This document shows positions 50,806-59,077 of a DNA stretch of 64,000 nucleotides, in pieces. This DNA comes from UBA6663 sp044226485. Lineage in GTDB: Bacteria; Chloroflexota; Anaerolineae; Anaerolineales; UBA6663. The stretch spans positions 1-64,000 of the forward strand of contig JBGAGY010000007.1 of assembly GCA_044226485.1 (NCBI GenBank), written 5' to 3'. Made by a program: the position numbers and the translations under genes. Each line of letters begins with the position of its first letter. Position 1 is the first letter of the stretch. A model generated the notes under the pieces. The model had not been told where the DNA came from and searched no databases. It saw only the letters and a program-made list of their open reading frames with translations.

Positions 50806-51996
50806 GTGTCGACAACCACCCAAACCCCCCCGACGAGCCCGGGCCGGACGCTCAGCCTGTTCCTGGCGCCCGTGCTGCTGTTGGCCGGCGTCATCGCTCT
50901 ATTCCTGTACACCAACGGCGCGGGCCTGGTGGTCAAACCTGCCGCGCCGATCGAGGCCCTCTCTTTCGAACGCACCGTGTTCACACCGGGCCAGATCGTG
51001 TTGCAGGTGCGCAACACTGGGCCGGAGCCCATCACCCTGGCGCAGTTAGTCGTCAACGACGCCGTGTGGCCCTTCACGGCCGAGCCGGGCCAGACGGTGC
51101 CACGCCTCGGCTCGGCCACCGTCACGATCGACTATCCGTGGATCAGAGCCGAGCCGTACACGCTTGTGCTGTTCACCTCCAACTCCATCCCCTTCACGAC
51201 GGTGGTGGATGCCGCCGCTGAGACGGCCACGCCGGATCGGGGCACTCTGTTGAGTTTCACGTTGATCGGCCTGTACGTCGGCGTCATCCCCGTATTCCTG
51301 GGCATGTTCTGGCTGCCGGCGCTTCGACAGCTCGGCCCGCGCTGGATGACGTTCTTGATGGCGGTGACCGCCGGGCTCCTGGTCTTTCTGGGCCTCGACG
51401 CCACTAACGAAGCGCTCGAACAGGCGCAGGCCATCGGCGGACCGTTCCAGGGCATCGGGCTCGTCGGCCTCGGCATCGTCGTCACCTTCTTGCTGTTGGA
51501 CGCCATCTCGCGCCGGCAGACGGGAGTCGGGCGCAGCGAGGCCGAGCAGCGGCTGACGGTGGCCTTCATGATCGCTCTCGGCATCGGCCTGCACAATCTG
51601 GGTGAGGGCCTGGCCATCGGCGCCGCCTATAGCGTCGGCGCCGCGTCGCTCGGCACGTTCCTTGTGGTGGGCTTCATCATCCAGAACATCACAGAGGGTC
51701 TGGGCATCATCGCTCCTGTGTTGAAGGATCGGCCGGACTGGCGCTCGCTGGCCTTGATGGGCGCGATCGGCGGAGGCCCCGCGATCGTGGGCGCCTGGAT
51801 CGGCGGGTTGAGTTATTCGGCAGTGCTGTCTGTGTTGTTCCTGGCAATCGGCGCCGGCGCGGTCTTCGAAGTCGTCTACGAAATCAGCAAGCTCATCCAG
51901 CGCGATATCGTCCGCCGGCCGATGCCGCTCACCGTCTTCTCCGGCGTCACGCTTGGAATGTTGATGTTGTATGTGACAGGTCTGCTGATTAAGTGA
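50806..51996 (+). CDS. ZIP-family metal transporter with N-terminal cupredoxin-like domain
   Basis: A 396-residue protein starting with GTG at 50806, with GGAGG 6 nt upstream inside the oxidase gene. An N-terminal membrane anchor (about 14-37) is followed by a beta-sandwich resembling a cupredoxin (about 45-130, FTPGQIVLQVRNTGPEPITL). About eight ZIP membrane helices come next. The metal-binding helices are intact: HNLGEGLAIGAAY (near 265) and QNITEGLGIIAPV (near 295). ZIP proteins move Fe(II), Mn(II) or Zn(II) inward. The extra outer domain and the oxidase partner suggest copper-dependent handling of the metal before transport. I know of no name for this arrangement. Confidence 0.88.
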   Translation: MSTTTQTPPTSPGRTLSLFLAPVLLLAGVIALFLYTNGAGLVVKPAAPIEALSFERTVFTPGQIVLQVRNTGPEPITLAQLVVNDAVWPFTAEPGQTVPRLGSATVTIDYPWIRAEPYTLVLFTSNSIPFTTVVDAAAETATPDRGTLLSFTLIGLYVGVIPVFLGMFWLPALRQLGPRWMTFLMAVTAGLLVFLGLDATNEALEQAQAIGGPFQGIGLVGLGIVVTFLLLDAISRRQTGVGRSEAEQRLTVAFMIALGIGLHNLGEGLAIGAAYSVGAASLGTFLVVGFIIQNITEGLGIIAPVLKDRPDWRSLALMGAIGGGPAIVGAWIGGLSYSAVLSVLFLAIGAGAVFEVVYEISKLIQRDIVRRPMPLTVFSGVTLGMLMLYVTGLLIK

Positions 51997-52216
51997 TCAC
52001 AGACGTTGCATGGCACGCGGGTTCTGGCGTGGCGCCAGCGCGAGCGACCGATTCCATGGGCGGAGAAGGATTTGATCTGCCCACTTGATCGACGAGGTTC
52101 ACCCCCATTGACTGCTCATCTTGCTGGGCTCGTCTCTCCTGGCGCCATCCGGCAGCTTTGGTAGAGTTATCGCGTTTCAACGGTCCTGAACGTTAATAGA
52201 GTTGGAGGTGCCGGCG

Positions 52217-54592
52217 ATGTCGTCGATAGTTCGCTTCTGGTTGGGCCTGGCTCTGGCGGGCAGTCTCCTGGGTGAGAGCACTCCGGTTGTGTTGGCGGCC
52301 GACCCCACCTGTGCCGATCCCTTCACACCGATCGCGAGCGTGCAGGGCACTGGCGCGACGACGCCCATCTCCGGCACCGTCGTGACGACGCAGGGCGTCG
52401 TGGTGGGCGACTTCGAGGGGCCTTCGCCGGCGCTCAGCGGCTTCTACATCCAATCAGAAACACCGGATGGGGACCCGCTCACGTCGGAGGGCCTCTTCAT
52501 CTACAACGGCAACGCGATGTCGGTGACCGTCGGACAACGCGTGCGCGTGACCGGCACGGCCACAGAGTTTCAAGGGCTGACCGAACTCAATGCCGTTTCG
52601 GCTTTGCTCGATTGCGACACGGCAACGATCGCGCCGACCGACCTGAGCCTGCCCTTCGCCTCGGCCTCGTATCCCGAGCGGTACGAAGGCATGCTGGTCC
52701 GGTTTCAGCAATCGCTCTACGTCACCGAGTCGTTTCAACTTGGCCGCTTCGGCCAGGTGACCCTCGCGCCGTCCCGGCTGCGCTCGCCGACCGACGTGGC
52801 TGCGCCCGGCAGCGCCGCGGTCGCCGTGGCCGTGGCCAACGACCGCAACCAGATCGTTCTGGATGATCCCGAGAATCGCCAGAACCCCGATCCAATCCTG
52901 TTCGCGCGAGGCGGAGCCTCTCTGAGCGCGTCGAACACGTTGCGCGGCGGCGATCGAGTCGAGGGCGTGGTCGGCGTGTTGACGTACGGCTGGGCCGGGA
53001 TCCAGAGCACGCCGCAGACCTGGCGGCTGCGGCCCGTCGGCGCTTTGAACGGCGCGGTGCCGTTCTTCTACGCGGACAATCCTCGCCCGGCCGCGTCGGT
53101 GGCGACCGCTGGCGCGAATCTGCGCGTCGTCGGCGCGAACGTCCTCAACTATTTCAACCAGTTCTCGGGGTGTACGAACGGCGTGGGTGGTGTTGGCACC
53201 GCCTGTCGCGGCGCGAGCAACCAGGCCGAATTCGATCGTCAGGCGGAGAAGATCGTCGCGGGCCTGCTCGGCCTTGACGCGGATGTGATCGGCATATCGG
53301 AGATGCAGAACAACGGCTATGGCCCGACCAGCGCGATCCAGAATCTCGTCGATCGACTTAACGCTCTCGCCGGTGCCGACGCGTATGCGTTCATCGACGT
53401 CGATGCTGCGACGGGTCAGACCAACGCGCTCGGCACTGACGCGATCAAGGTCGGCTTTCTGTATAAGCCCGCGCGCGTGACGGTTGTCGGTCAGCCGGCG
53501 GCGCTCAACAACGGCGCGTTTGGCCTCTTCGAGACCGGCTCGGGCTCGATCCAGCGCAACCGGCCGGCGCTCGCCGCCACCTTCCAGGTGAACGAGAACG
53601 GCGCGCGGCTGACGGTGGCCGTGAACCATCTGAAGAGCAAGGGCAGCGACTGCGACAACAATATCTCGCCGGTTGGACCGGATCCCGATATCAACGACGG
53701 CCAGGGCAACTGCAACCTGACGCGCACGGCCGCAGCCCAACAACTGGCCACCTGGCTGGCCACAACGCCGACCGGCATCGCGGACGCCGATGTGCTTATC
53801 ATCGGCGACATGAACAGCTATCGGTACGAGAACCCGATCACGACTCTCGAGGCTGCGGGCTATCAAGACCTGATCGACGCCTGGGTCAGCGCCGATGCCT
53901 ATAGCTACGTCTTCGACGGCGCGTGGGGCTACCTCGATCATGCGCTCGCGAGCGCTGGTCTGGCGCAGCAGGTCGTCGGGGCGGGCGAGTGGCACATCAA
54001 CGCCGATGAGCCGACGGCCCTCGACTACAACCTCGAGTTCAAGAGCGTGGGCCAGCAGACCAGCCTTTACGCGGCCGACATGTACCGAGCGTCGGATCAT
54101 GATCCGCTCTACGTCGATGTTGCGCTGCAGGCTGAGCTCGAAGTATGGCCGGGAAGGCTCTTCCTGACGCTCATCAGCCGGGGCGAGCCTGTCGCGCCGC
54201 CAGTGCCTGCGCCGACGCCGACCAGCCCGCCAGCCCCGACCCCGACGGCCACGAGCGCGCCGGTCGGATCAAACCTTGTGATCGCCCAACTTAGCGGGCT
54301 GTCGACGCCCGAGTTCGTCGTCGTGCGCAACGACGGCGGCGCGCCGGAGGACATGTCGGGCTGGTCGCTCTTCAGCGTCGTGGGCTCACAGAACTACACG
54401 TTTCCGGGCTTCACGCTGGCGTCCGGCGCGAGCGTCCGCATCGAGTCGGCCTCGAGCGCCGGGTCGAGCCTGCCGACGTTGCTGGTGTGGACGTCGGCCA
54501 ACATCTGGAACAACAACGGCGACAAGGCGGAACTGCGACAGCCGGGCGGGGCGGTAGTCGACTCGGAGTGCTATGGCAACGCCTGTCCGTGA
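52217..54592 (+). CDS. Secreted endonuclease/exonuclease/phosphatase-fold nuclease with lamin-tail domain
   Basis: A 791-residue protein. GGAGG 8 nt upstream fixes the ATG at 52217. A signal peptide (about 1-27) precedes an OB-fold-like domain (IASVQGTGATTPISGTVVTTQG, read in parts) of the ExeM/NucH family. The nuclease domain (about 290-640) has NVLNYFNQF, GISEMQNNG, NHLKSKGSDC, the catalytic GDMNSYRYENP and SDHDPLYVD. A Pro/Thr linker follows, and a lamin-tail-like domain (about 690-791) ends the protein. Relatives degrade extracellular DNA for nutrition or biofilm remodelling. It stands alone between the ZIP gene and a convergent DUF402 gene. Confidence 0.92.
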   Translation: MSSIVRFWLGLALAGSLLGESTPVVLAADPTCADPFTPIASVQGTGATTPISGTVVTTQGVVVGDFEGPSPALSGFYIQSETPDGDPLTSEGLFIYNGNAMSVTVGQRVRVTGTATEFQGLTELNAVSALLDCDTATIAPTDLSLPFASASYPERYEGMLVRFQQSLYVTESFQLGRFGQVTLAPSRLRSPTDVAAPGSAAVAVAVANDRNQIVLDDPENRQNPDPILFARGGASLSASNTLRGGDRVEGVVGVLTYGWAGIQSTPQTWRLRPVGALNGAVPFFYADNPRPAASVATAGANLRVVGANVLNYFNQFSGCTNGVGGVGTACRGASNQAEFDRQAEKIVAGLLGLDADVIGISEMQNNGYGPTSAIQNLVDRLNALAGADAYAFIDVDAATGQTNALGTDAIKVGFLYKPARVTVVGQPAALNNGAFGLFETGSGSIQRNRPALAATFQVNENGARLTVAVNHLKSKGSDCDNNISPVGPDPDINDGQGNCNLTRTAAAQQLATWLATTPTGIADADVLIIGDMNSYRYENPITTLEAAGYQDLIDAWVSADAYSYVFDGAWGYLDHALASAGLAQQVVGAGEWHINADEPTALDYNLEFKSVGQQTSLYAADMYRASDHDPLYVDVALQAELEVWPGRLFLTLISRGEPVAPPVPAPTPTSPPAPTPTATSAPVGSNLVIAQLSGLSTPEFVVVRNDGGAPEDMSGWSLFSVVGSQNYTFPGFTLASGASVRIESASSAGSSLPTLLVWTSANIWNNNGDKAELRQPGGAVVDSECYGNACP

Positions 54593-54604
54593 TGCGTGGC
54601 CGCC

Positions 54605-55111
54605 TCATTCGACGTAGTCGATCGGGAACCGACCGGCTTCGACGTCGTCGAGCAGTTGGCGAAGGTGTCGACGGATCTCGGCGGCCTGATCCGGATGGAT
54701 CAGGCCCTGAAAGACGGCGTCTTCCAGTTCGTCAAGGTCGAGCGCTTCGTAACGGCCATCCGGCCTGATCCAGGCATCGGCGATCAGATCCACCATGTGA
54801 TAGTCGTTGTCACGGCGCACCAGGGGCGTGACAACGTCGCAGTAATAGCCGAGCGGGCATCTGCCTTCATCCATGAACACCACGATGTTATAGGGGCGCG
54901 TGAAGAAGGCGAACTTGCGGACGACCCTTACAGTGTGTTCATCGCCGAGCCAGCCCCGTGCTCGAAGCTCCGTCGTGGTCCTGTCGCAGACGGCATCTGG
55001 CGGGATGGTTTCCGTGATGAGGCGCAAGCCGTCGTCAAGGACGAAGCCCTCGAGAAACGTACGCGCCGGCTTCCCGATGCGCGCCAGCGTGATCGAAACC
55101 TGTCTGTCCAT
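54605..55111 (-). CDS. DUF402 (FomD-like) protein
   Basis: A 168-residue protein. It has RTFLEGFVLDDGLRLITETIP at the N-terminus, then FFTRPYNIVVFMDEG, GYYCDVVTPLVRRDNDYHMVDL and DLDELEDAVFQGLI, matching the DUF402 fold (acidic metal-binding pocket, Asp/Glu-rich). Members include FomD and nucleoside-diphosphate phosphatases, so hydrolysis of a nucleoside di- or monophosphate ester is possible. The substrate is unknown. It converges on the nuclease gene. Confidence 0.82.
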   Translation of the reverse strand: MDRQVSITLARIGKPARTFLEGFVLDDGLRLITETIPPDAVCDRTTTELRARGWLGDEHTVRVVRKFAFFTRPYNIVVFMDEGRCPLGYYCDVVTPLVRRDNDYHMVDLIADAWIRPDGRYEALDLDELEDAVFQGLIHPDQAAEIRRHLRQLLDDVEAGRFPIDYVE

Positions 55112-55176
55112 GCGCTCCCCGACAACTGTCGGCTCAGCGCCCTACGAAGTTGAAACCGCGCTGACGGCTGACATGA

Positions 55177-55210
55177 TGAGGCCCCGAACACACGTGTGTT
55201 CGGGGCCTCA
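55177..55210 (-). terminator. 34-bp perfect palindrome after the YD-TGAM repeat gene
   Basis: TGAGGCCCCGAACACAC (55177-55193) and its complement (55194-55210) form a perfect 17-bp palindrome with no loop base. It starts 31 nt past the stop at 55241. There is no T-tract, but it is the only strong hairpin at that gene end. Confidence 0.65.
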
Positions 55211-55240
55211 TATTCTAAAGCGGCTCATCGCGAAGGGCCA

Positions 55241-56083
55241 TCACACGTGGCGGGGGCCATGGCGCTGCGGAGTCCGGTGACTCAGCGACCAGGCTCCGAT
55301 GAGGGTGGCGGCGGCCAGTAGGCCCAGCCCGATGACCAGGTACATCGAAGGATCGGTGCGCGCCGTCGCCGTTGCCGGCGTGGCCACGGCCTGCGCGTTC
55401 GCCTCGGATGACTGAACCACAGCCGCCTCCATGGCGCCAGTGGCGTCGTAGATCAGCGGAACACCGGACTCGAGGTTCAGGGCCGCATCCGGACCGGTCA
55501 CGCTTGTGGCGGCGGCCTGCGGCATGGACATGGCGCGTTCGATATCGGCCTGCTCGATGAGATCGATCCGACCGTTGTCATTGACGACGGCCTGACTCTC
55601 GACGGCGGCCAGCATAGCGCCGGTGGCGTCGTACACGGGCGGAATCGCGCCGACGGTAGTGGCGTCTCTTCGAGCCTCCAGCCTTTCCGACAAGTTCGCC
55701 GAGGTGAGGGCGTCCGACGAGGCTGCGGACGAGTCCGCAGGCAGCTCGACGTGTCCGTAGATGCGGTTGATCTCGGCCTGGGCGGCTTCGTCGGCCTGGG
55801 CCTCGAGGCGGGCGATTCGGCTGGCTTCGACGAGGTCAGCGGGCAAGACGGGCGCGGCGCCGAGCCTCTCGGGTTGAGGGGCCACTGAGGCCTGCATCGC
55901 GCCAGTGGCGTCATAGACCCAGGGGTAGGCTCGCGGGTTGGCTGTTGGCTGCGGGGCGATGGCCGTCAGCATGGCGCCGGTGGAGTCGTAGACCGGCGGG
56001 ATGGCGCCCTGGGCATAGACCAGGGCGGCCGGCAACGCTGTCAGGGTCAGCAACGCCAGAACAGTCAAGGTCGTGCGTTTCAT
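55241..56083 (-). CDS. Secreted, membrane-anchored protein with four YD-TGAM repeats
   Basis: A 280-residue protein. A strong AAGGAGG ribosome-binding site precedes the ATG. A signal peptide covers residues 1-25 (ending VYAQG) and a C-terminal membrane segment about 240-262, followed by a short basic tail. In between, four copies of a motif occur: PPVYDSTGAMLTAI, PWVYDATGAMQASV, PPVYDATGAMLAAV and PLIYDATGAMEAAV. The copies are about 22, 110 and 58 residues apart. I do not recognise the family. The layout suggests an extracytoplasmic stalk with ligand-binding or structural repeats. It is divergent from the giant SARP/kinase gene. Confidence 0.72.
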   Translation of the reverse strand: MKRTTLTVLALLTLTALPAALVYAQGAIPPVYDSTGAMLTAIAPQPTANPRAYPWVYDATGAMQASVAPQPERLGAAPVLPADLVEASRIARLEAQADEAAQAEINRIYGHVELPADSSAASSDALTSANLSERLEARRDATTVGAIPPVYDATGAMLAAVESQAVVNDNGRIDLIEQADIERAMSMPQAAATSVTGPDAALNLESGVPLIYDATGAMEAAVVQSSEANAQAVATPATATARTDPSMYLVIGLGLLAAATLIGAWSLSHRTPQRHGPRHV

Positions 56084-56476
56084 GGGGTCCTCCTTCGAAA
56101 TGACTCAATGAGTTGTGGGCCAATGAATGAGTTGCACATGCGGGTCTTTCATTGACTGCCCTCCTTTCCTGTAGATCCAGAGCGAGTGCGGCCACAGCGA
56201 ACTGTCTTCCGAAACTGCGTGGCGCTGGCTGTATCGACGACGCCCTTCGTGGAATTGCCCACAAGTTACGCGGGGGAGATCTCCTCACCGGTTGTGGGCC
56301 GTGACCTGAGCGCGTATCTCTATCAGGATGGCAACGGCTGTCACACGCTGAGGAGATGCTGACCGTGTATCTAACGTGTAGCTATCGGCTCTTGAGATCA
56401 CTTGACGGCAGGCATATGCTGTGTGAATCAACGGTCCGTTCAGCATGACCCGCACCCGCAGAGTGGGAGGATTTTG
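56084..56476. other. Divergent intergenic region between the repeat-protein and SARP/kinase genes
   Basis: A 393-nt spacer. I see no convincing gene. TTGACG at 56402-56407 could be a -35 element for the kinase gene, but no good -10 follows at the right distance. The minus-strand gene has a strong Shine-Dalgarno sequence, and the plus-strand gene has GGGAGG 6 nt before its ATG. Confidence 0.45.
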
Positions 56477-59077
56477 ATGTTGAAGATCCAATTACTCGGG
56501 AGGTTCGCGGTGTCTGTGGACGGTCGCCCCGTCGATCTCCACTTACGCGCCGCGCAATCGCTGCTGGCGTATCTCGCGCTCTCGGCTGGCCGGGCTCATC
56601 GCCGCGAACAACTGGCGGGCCTGCTCTGGCCTGATGCCGACGAGTCGAGCGCCAAAGGTAACTTGCGGCACACGTTGTGGCGATTGCGCAAGGCCCTCGG
56701 CGAGCAAGACAGTTTGCTGGCGGACGACCTCACGATCACGTTCGACGCCGCGGCTGACTACTGGCTCGATGCCCGCGTCATTGCGGGCAGGCCCGACGAC
56801 GGCGCCACTGCCGATGCCCTCATGCAGGCCGTGGCCGCCTACGAGGGTGAGCTCCTTCCGGGTTTCTACGACGAATGGGTCGTGCTCGAGCGCGAACGGC
56901 TGCGCGCGTCCTACGAGGCCTGGATGGCAGTGCTGCTCGACAAACTGGTGGCGGCGCAGCGCTGGGATGACGTCATCGCCTGGAGCGAACGCTGGATCGC
57001 ACAGGGGCACACACCCGAGGCCGCGTATCGTGCCTTGATCGTGGCCCATAGCAGCCGTGGAGACTCGTCGAGCACGGCCATGACGTATCGGCGTTGCGTG
57101 GAGGCACTGCGTGCCGAGTTGGGCGTCGATCCCTCACCGCAGACCCGCGCCGCGTACGAACGCTGGCTACAGGGCGGGCAGAGCCGATCGGAGGCGGACC
57201 TGCCGGTTCGGCCGCTTCACGGCTATCAGATCGAGGAGCGCATCGGTGCCGGCGCCTTCGGCGTGGTGTACCGCGCCTTCCAACCCGGCGTGGGACGTCG
57301 CGTTGCGATCAAGGTCATTGCCCCAGAGCACGCGGATCGTCCAGACTTCATTCGCCTGTTCGAGGCCGAGGCGCGGCTGGTGGCTCAGCTTGAACACCCG
57401 CACATCGTGCCCCTCTTCGATTTCTGGCGTGAGCCCGGCGGTGCTTATCTGGTCATGCGCTGGCTGCCGCGCAATCTCAGAAGTATGCTCGCTCGCGCGC
57501 CGCTCGAGTTGAGCGAGGCCTTGCCCATCATCGAGCAGATCGCCTCGGCGCTGGCGGCGGCCCATCGGCATGGCATCGCCCACCTCGATCTGAAGCCCGA
57601 CAACATCCTGCTCGACGACGAAGGCAACGCCTACCTGGCGGACTTCGGAATCGCGCGCACGATCGACTCGCTGGCCGGCGACGGTGCGAGTTCGCCGCCC
57701 TCGCGAGCCTACAGCGCGCCGGAGCAACTCCAGGGGGCATCTGCCTCGATGCGGACCGATCTGTATAGCCTGGGCCTGGTGATTTACGAGATGCTCGCGG
57801 GCCGTCATCCGTACTTCGGCTCCACGCCGGTCGAGTTAGTCGACAAACACCTTCGCGAGCCGGTGCCTGCGCTCTCGATTCAGCATCCAGGGTTGCCGGC
57901 CGGTATCGACACCGTCGTGCAGCAGGCCACTGCGAAGAGCCCTGAAGACCGCTATCCCGATGTGGCAGCCTTGATGGCTGATCTGCGCAGCGCGGTGCGC
58001 GGCGACGCCGTCATGGCGGAAGCCGATACCGACGGGGCGCCGTCGAACCCGTATAAGGGCTTGCGCGCGTTCGAAGAAGCCGATGCGGCTGATTTCTTCG
58101 GGCGCGATTCCCTGATCAGGCGCCTGGTAGCGCGGCTGAACGAGGCGGGCCCGTTCTCGCGCCTGTTGACGGTCGTAGGCCCGAGCGGCTGCGGCAAGTC
58201 GTCGGTCGTTCGCGCTGGATTGATCCCTGCGCTGCGTCGGGGCGCGATACCGGGCGCGGATCGGTGGTTCATCGTGCTGCTCACGCCCGGCGACCGCGTG
58301 CTCAAGAGCCTGGAATCGGCGCTGTTGAGCATCGCGGCCCGACCGCCGGCGTTCCTGCTCGAGCAGCTGCAGACCAACTCGCGAGGGCTGCTCTGGGCTG
58401 CCGATGCCGTACTGGGCGATGCAGAGGGCGACGTGCTGCTGGTGATCGATCAGTTCGAGGAGTTGTTCACACTCGTCGCCAACGAGGCTGAACGTGTGCA
58501 GGTGCTCGACCTGCTGTGCGCCGCGATCTCGGACCCGACGAGCCGGGTGCGCGTGCTCCTGACGCTCCGCGCGGACTTCACCGATCGGCCGTTGCAGTAT
58601 CCGGCCTTCGGAGAGCTGATGCGTCAGCGTATGGAGTTGGTGCTGCCGCTCTCGGCCGAGGAACTGGGGCGCGCCGTGGTCGGGCCCGCCGCGCGAGTGG
58701 GTGTCAAAGTCGAAGATGATCTGCTCGCTGCAATCGTAGCTGATGTCAGCGAAGAGCCTGGCGCGTTGCCGATGCTGCAATACGCGCTTACCGAAACCTT
58801 CGACCGACGCGAAGGGCGCATGATGACGCTCGAAGCCTATCATGAGGCCGGCGGCGTCTCAGGCGCACTGGCGCGACGGGCGGATGAGGTCTATGAGTCC
58901 CTGGATGATGCCGGCCGGGCAGCCGCCCGGCAGATGTTCTTACGATTGGTGACACTGGGTGAAGGTGTTGAAGACACGCGGCGCCGGGTTCTGAGGTCCG
59001 AACTGGAGGCGCTGGACAATGAAGTCGCGATCCTTACCTTCGAACGAGAATTTCAGGCCCCTCCAGCGCGCCATTGA
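56477..59077 (+). CDS. SARP-type DNA-binding/BTAD, Ser/Thr kinase and STAND NTPase protein, N-terminal half
   Basis: An 866-residue protein; GGGAGG 6 nt upstream fixes the start. Domains: OmpR-like winged helix (1-100, MLKIQLLGRFAVSVDGRPVD), BTAD helices (105-240), a Hanks-type kinase (about 249-510; IGAGAFGVVY, VAIK, HLDLKPDN, DFGIA), and an nSTAND1 NTPase (about 540-866; Walker A GPSGCGKSS near 570, Walker B LLVIDQFEEL near 655). The kinase residues look complete. It ends 34 residues into a new frame near the winged-helix part of the STAND module. Relatives continue directly into TM-WD40, so this is half of a giant one-protein regulator. A single extra C in CCCC (59058-59061) would explain the break. 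Confidence 0.88.
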   Translation: MLKIQLLGRFAVSVDGRPVDLHLRAAQSLLAYLALSAGRAHRREQLAGLLWPDADESSAKGNLRHTLWRLRKALGEQDSLLADDLTITFDAAADYWLDARVIAGRPDDGATADALMQAVAAYEGELLPGFYDEWVVLERERLRASYEAWMAVLLDKLVAAQRWDDVIAWSERWIAQGHTPEAAYRALIVAHSSRGDSSSTAMTYRRCVEALRAELGVDPSPQTRAAYERWLQGGQSRSEADLPVRPLHGYQIEERIGAGAFGVVYRAFQPGVGRRVAIKVIAPEHADRPDFIRLFEAEARLVAQLEHPHIVPLFDFWREPGGAYLVMRWLPRNLRSMLARAPLELSEALPIIEQIASALAAAHRHGIAHLDLKPDNILLDDEGNAYLADFGIARTIDSLAGDGASSPPSRAYSAPEQLQGASASMRTDLYSLGLVIYEMLAGRHPYFGSTPVELVDKHLREPVPALSIQHPGLPAGIDTVVQQATAKSPEDRYPDVAALMADLRSAVRGDAVMAEADTDGAPSNPYKGLRAFEEADAADFFGRDSLIRRLVARLNEAGPFSRLLTVVGPSGCGKSSVVRAGLIPALRRGAIPGADRWFIVLLTPGDRVLKSLESALLSIAARPPAFLLEQLQTNSRGLLWAADAVLGDAEGDVLLVIDQFEELFTLVANEAERVQVLDLLCAAISDPTSRVRVLLTLRADFTDRPLQYPAFGELMRQRMELVLPLSAEELGRAVVGPAARVGVKVEDDLLAAIVADVSEEPGALPMLQYALTETFDRREGRMMTLEAYHEAGGVSGALARRADEVYESLDDAGRAAARQMFLRLVTLGEGVEDTRRRVLRSELEALDNEVAILTFEREFQAPPARH

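Noticed and set aside
52454..54100. 548-codon minus-strand frame over the secreted nuclease
   Set aside because: The plus-strand protein has a signal peptide and complete nuclease motifs. The minus frame has none.
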